DNA of 64,000 nucleotides from JBAOHV01 sp037045265. GTDB lineage: Bacteria > Actinomycetota > Acidimicrobiia > Acidimicrobiales > Microtrichaceae. The notes below the pieces were generated by a model. The model was not told the origin of the DNA, made no database searches, and saw only the letters and a program-made list of their open reading frames with translations. Of this stretch, positions 61,491 through 64,000 are shown piece after piece (positions within the stretch are counted from its first letter, which is position 1; each line of letters opens with the position of its first letter). A program made the translations under genes and the position numbers. The stretch lies in the NCBI GenBank assembly GCA_037045265.1, contig JBAOHV010000015.1, positions 124,001 to 188,000 of the forward strand. The letters run 5' to 3'.

Positions 61491-64000
61491 TCAACGGAAG
61501 TTCCGTGACGGGGTGCTCGCCACGACCGGCAAGGCCTCGATACGGGTGGCGACCACGTTGAACACGTCGTCGGGGCTCCTCTCCAGGCGACCGCCCACCA
61601 GGAGCGCAGGTGCCGTACCTGCGATCTGGCGATGACGGGCCCAACAACCACGCGACACGACGACGTTGATCAACCCGGTCTCGTCCTCGAGGTTGATGAA
61701 GGTCACGCCTGCAGCTGTCGCCGGCCGCTGCCGGTGGGTGACGACACCTGCGACCAGGACCTTGTCACCGTCGCGGCGCGAGCGCAGCTCCGTGGCGGTT
61801 AGCGCTCCCCGCCGGTCCAGGTCGGGGCGCAGGAACCTCGTCGGATGCCCGTCCGGGGCGATGCCTGTCGCCCAGAGGTCGGCGACCGCCTCCTCCCAGT
61901 CGTCCATACCGGGCAGCTGCGGCGCATCCATTCCAACGACGATCCCCTCCAGCCGGTCGGGGCTGATCTGCGCGGCTGCCCCAGCGCTCCAGATGGCCCG
62001 ACGACGGTCTGGTCCACCACCACCGCCGTCACCACCAGCGATCTGTGATCCCATGGCACCTGAGGTCGCCAACGCCTCGAGCTGCGCACGGGACAACGCC
62101 TGACGCCGAACCAGGTCCTCCAGGTCGGCATAGGGGCGCCCGGCCGATATCTCCTTGGCCAGGTCCTCGCCGATCCCACGCACGGCACCGATACCCAGCC
62201 GCACAGCCGGCCCGTTCTGTGCCACACCGTTCTGTGCCACCCAGGTGGCCGAGGCGGAAGGGCCGGATGAGGGGGTTTCGAGGGTGGCACACCAGTCCGA
62301 GCGGTTGAGGTCAGGGGTGTGCACCACCACACCGTGACGCCGGGCGTCCTGGACCAACGACTGCGGCGAGTAGAAGCCCATCGGCTGAGCGTTCAGCAAC
62401 GCCGCGCAGAACGCCGCCGGATAGTGCAGCTTGAGCCATGCCGATGCGTAGACCAGGTAGGCGAAGCTGACCGAGTGCGACTCGGGGAACCCGTAGTTGG
62501 CGAACGCCGCGAGCTTGTCCCAGATCGCTTCGGCGACGGACCCCAGGACGCCCCGCTCGGCCAGACCGGCGTCGAAGCGCTCCTTCAGTGCTGCCATCCG
62601 TCGGTCGGAGCGCTTGGACCCCATGGCCTGGCGCAGACGGTCGGCCTCGGCAGGCGTGAAACCCGCTACGTCGATCGCGATCTGCATCAGCTGCTCCTGG
62701 AACAGTGGCACTCCCAGGGTCTTGGCGAGCGCGTTCTCCAGCAGCGGATGCAGGTAGGTGACCGGCTCCTCGCCCTTGCGGCGACGGATGTAGGGGTGCA
62801 CCGACCCGCCCTGGATCGGACCCGGCCGGATCAGGGCGATCTCGATCACCAGGTCGTAGAAGCAGCGCGGTCGAAGCCGCGGCAACGTCGCCATCTGGGC
62901 GCGCGACTCGATCTGGAAGACACCGACGGTGTCGGCCGCGCACAACATGTCGTAGACGGCGTCCTCCTGTGGCACCTCGGCCAGGTCCAGCTGCACGCCG
63001 TGGTGTTCGGACACCAGGTCGACCGCCAGGTGCAACGCGGTGAGCATGCCGAGACCCAACAGGTCGAACTTGACCAGGCCTGCCGCAGCGCAGTCGTCCT
63101 TGTCCCACTGGAGCACCGAGCGATTCTCCATTCGCGCCCACTCCGTGGGACATACCTCGGTGACCGGCCGATCGCACATGACCATGCCCCCGGAGTGGAT
63201 GCCCAGGTGACGGGGCAGGTCTTCGAGACGTCCGGCCAGATCGAGAACGGGGTCCGGCACGCGGACCCGACCAGGACCCGGTTCAGCTGCGTCGCCACCC
63301 GGAGCGGGCACCCCGCTCCAGCGTTCGATCGCTTTGGACCAGGCGTCCTGCTGTCCCGGGTCGAACCCCAGAGCACGCGCCGCGTCACGCACCGCCGAAC
63401 GAGCCCGATAGGTGATGACGTTGGCGACCTGAGCGGCGTGGGTGCGCCCATAGCGTTCGTAGACGTACTGGATCACCTCTTCGCGACGGCCCGACTCGAT
63501 GTCCAGGTCGATGTCGGGCGGACCGTCACGCTCGGGCGACAGGAACCGTTCGAAGAGCAGACCCAGACGCACCGCGTCGGCCTTGGTGATCCCCAGGGCG
63601 AAGCAGACCGCCGAGTTGGCGGCCGAGCCACGCCCTTGGCAGTAGATGTCGCGACGTCGGCAGAACTCGACGATGTCCCAGACGATCAGGAAGTAGCCGG
63701 GGAAGTCGAGATCGACGATCAACTCCAGCTCACGGTCGATCTGTGCCCACGCGCCGGCTACGCGCTCGGCGTGACGCGGACCGTACCGACGGGTTGCTCC
63801 GGCCTCGGCCAGGTCGCGCAGGTGATCCGCCTCGGTCACGGCTGTGTCGTCGGGTCCGACAGGACAAGGGTATGGAGGGAGCTTGGGTGCGACGAGGGCC
63901 AGGTCGAAAGCACAGGCGCGCCCGAGCTCCGCTGCAGCCGCAACAGCGCCGGGGTAGCGGACGAAACGACGGGCCTGCTCAGCACCCGAACGCAGGTGTG
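61491..64000 (-). CDS. dnaE2: Error-prone DNA polymerase DnaE2 (ImuC), C-terminal part, runs off the window
   Basis: At least 835 residues are visible; the 5' end lies beyond base 64000 because the frame stays open and on family to the window edge (HLRSGAEQARRFVRYPG at the edge, then CAFDLALVAPKLPPYPC). Catalytic carboxylates are in DGPPDIDLDIESGRR. Other landmarks: GYFLIVWDIVEFCRRRD, CQGRGSAANS, RHLGIHSGGMVM, FQIESRAQMATLPRLRPRCFYDLV, ANYGFPESHSVSFAYLVYASAWLK and the OB-fold LINVVVSRGCWARHR. DnaE2 performs SOS-induced translesion synthesis with ImuA'/ImuB. No imuA or imuB is on this side of the gene. A GTG at 63839 is only internal. Confidence 0.95.
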   Translation of the reverse strand, partial: HLRSGAEQARRFVRYPGAVAAAAELGRACAFDLALVAPKLPPYPCPVGPDDTAVTEADHLRDLAEAGATRRYGPRHAERVAGAWAQIDRELELIVDLDFPGYFLIVWDIVEFCRRRDIYCQGRGSAANSAVCFALGITKADAVRLGLLFERFLSPERDGPPDIDLDIESGRREEVIQYVYERYGRTHAAQVANVITYRARSAVRDAARALGFDPGQQDAWSKAIERWSGVPAPGGDAAEPGPGRVRVPDPVLDLAGRLEDLPRHLGIHSGGMVMCDRPVTEVCPTEWARMENRSVLQWDKDDCAAAGLVKFDLLGLGMLTALHLAVDLVSEHHGVQLDLAEVPQEDAVYDMLCAADTVGVFQIESRAQMATLPRLRPRCFYDLVIEIALIRPGPIQGGSVHPYIRRRKGEEPVTYLHPLLENALAKTLGVPLFQEQLMQIAIDVAGFTPAEADRLRQAMGSKRSDRRMAALKERFDAGLAERGVLGSVAEAIWDKLAAFANYGFPESHSVSFAYLVYASAWLKLHYPAAFCAALLNAQPMGFYSPQSLVQDARRHGVVVHTPDLNRSDWCATLETPSSGPSASATWVAQNGVAQNGPAVRLGIGAVRGIGEDLAKEISAGRPYADLEDLVRRQALSRAQLEALATSGAMGSQIAGGDGGGGGPDRRRAIWSAGAAAQISPDRLEGIVVGMDAPQLPGMDDWEEAVADLWATGIAPDGHPTRFLRPDLDRRGALTATELRSRRDGDKVLVAGVVTHRQRPATAAGVTFINLEDETGLINVVVSRGCWARHRQIAGTAPALLVGGRLERSPDDVFNVVATRIEALPVVASTPSRNFR

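Overview
The window is high-GC DNA coding densely on both strands. It has many GTG starts, 1-4 bp gene overlaps, and a gene set that points to an actinomycete: NucS endonuclease, several LLM-class F420-dependent oxidoreductases, an Mca-like mycothiol amidase, WS/DGAT wax-ester/triacylglycerol synthases, a DUF4395 protein and DnaE2. I infer Actinomycetota, most likely an Acidimicrobiia-type lineage; this is inference from gene content, with no rRNA in the window. There are no rRNA or tRNA genes, insertion sequences, prophage genes or CRISPR arrays that I can see, and no gene-free stretch longer than about 260 bp.

Layout. 0-6 kb: the lysine/alanine/proline-repeat tail of an upstream gene, ettA, a small zinc-ribbon-like protein, an AlkA-like glycosylase, and the sulfate-activation operon cysD-cysN-cysC (minus strand) divergent from cysQ. 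6-14 kb: a UbiB-family kinase, bipA/typA, DUF4395, nucS, a MaoC-type hydratase and a VanW protein. 14-27 kb: lipid and acyl-CoA functions (WS/DGAT, geranylgeranyl-reductase-like flavoprotein, nitronate monooxygenase, LLM oxidoreductase, acyl-CoA dehydrogenase, acyl-CoA ligase, HSD17B4-like SDR), an LPXTG surface protein, and a divergent MFS-efflux/TetR pair. 27-33 kb: two translationally coupled acyltransferase-3 genes, two acyl-CoA dehydrogenases (one glutaryl-CoA-type) and nth. 33-45 kb: alpha/beta hydrolase, Fe-S PD-(D/E)XK nuclease, PAP2 phosphatase, second WS/DGAT, a damaged LLM-SDR-methyltransferase/Mug-CoA ligase run, and a large LuxR-family LAL regulator. 45-64 kb: LLM oxidoreductase, thioesterases, amidase, lipoprotein thermonuclease, ChbG/YdjC deacetylase, GNAT, Mca-like amidase, NfeD-SPFH pair, a GT39-like glycosyltransferase, a duplicated PhoU/TrkA-C protein, Bax-inhibitor-1 protein, a VanY-like carboxypeptidase, an AIM24 protein and the C-terminal part of dnaE2, which runs off the window.

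Regulation. Two patterns recur. First, at least 21 genes have a TANNNT hexamer (often TAGCCT or TACCAT) ending 5-9 nt before the start codon, the signature of leaderless actinobacterial mRNAs. It helps fix several starts (GTG for cysQ, the first WS/DGAT and the LuxR gene; TTG for nth). Second, a dyad with core CCGACT-N7-TCGGG lies directly upstream of the -10 hexamers of both cysDNC and the DUF4395 gene, suggesting one shared sulfur/redox repressor.

Sequence quality. Thirteen genes carry about 22 reading-frame breaks. By my frame bookkeeping about 20 are +1 (one extra base) and they cluster at 36-41 kb. The protein similarity continues across each break, so I read them mainly as assembly/sequencing insertions and annotate each as one gene. 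The most unusual gene product is a methyltransferase fused in frame to a Mug-type DNA glycosylase, ending in five identical heptapeptide repeats.
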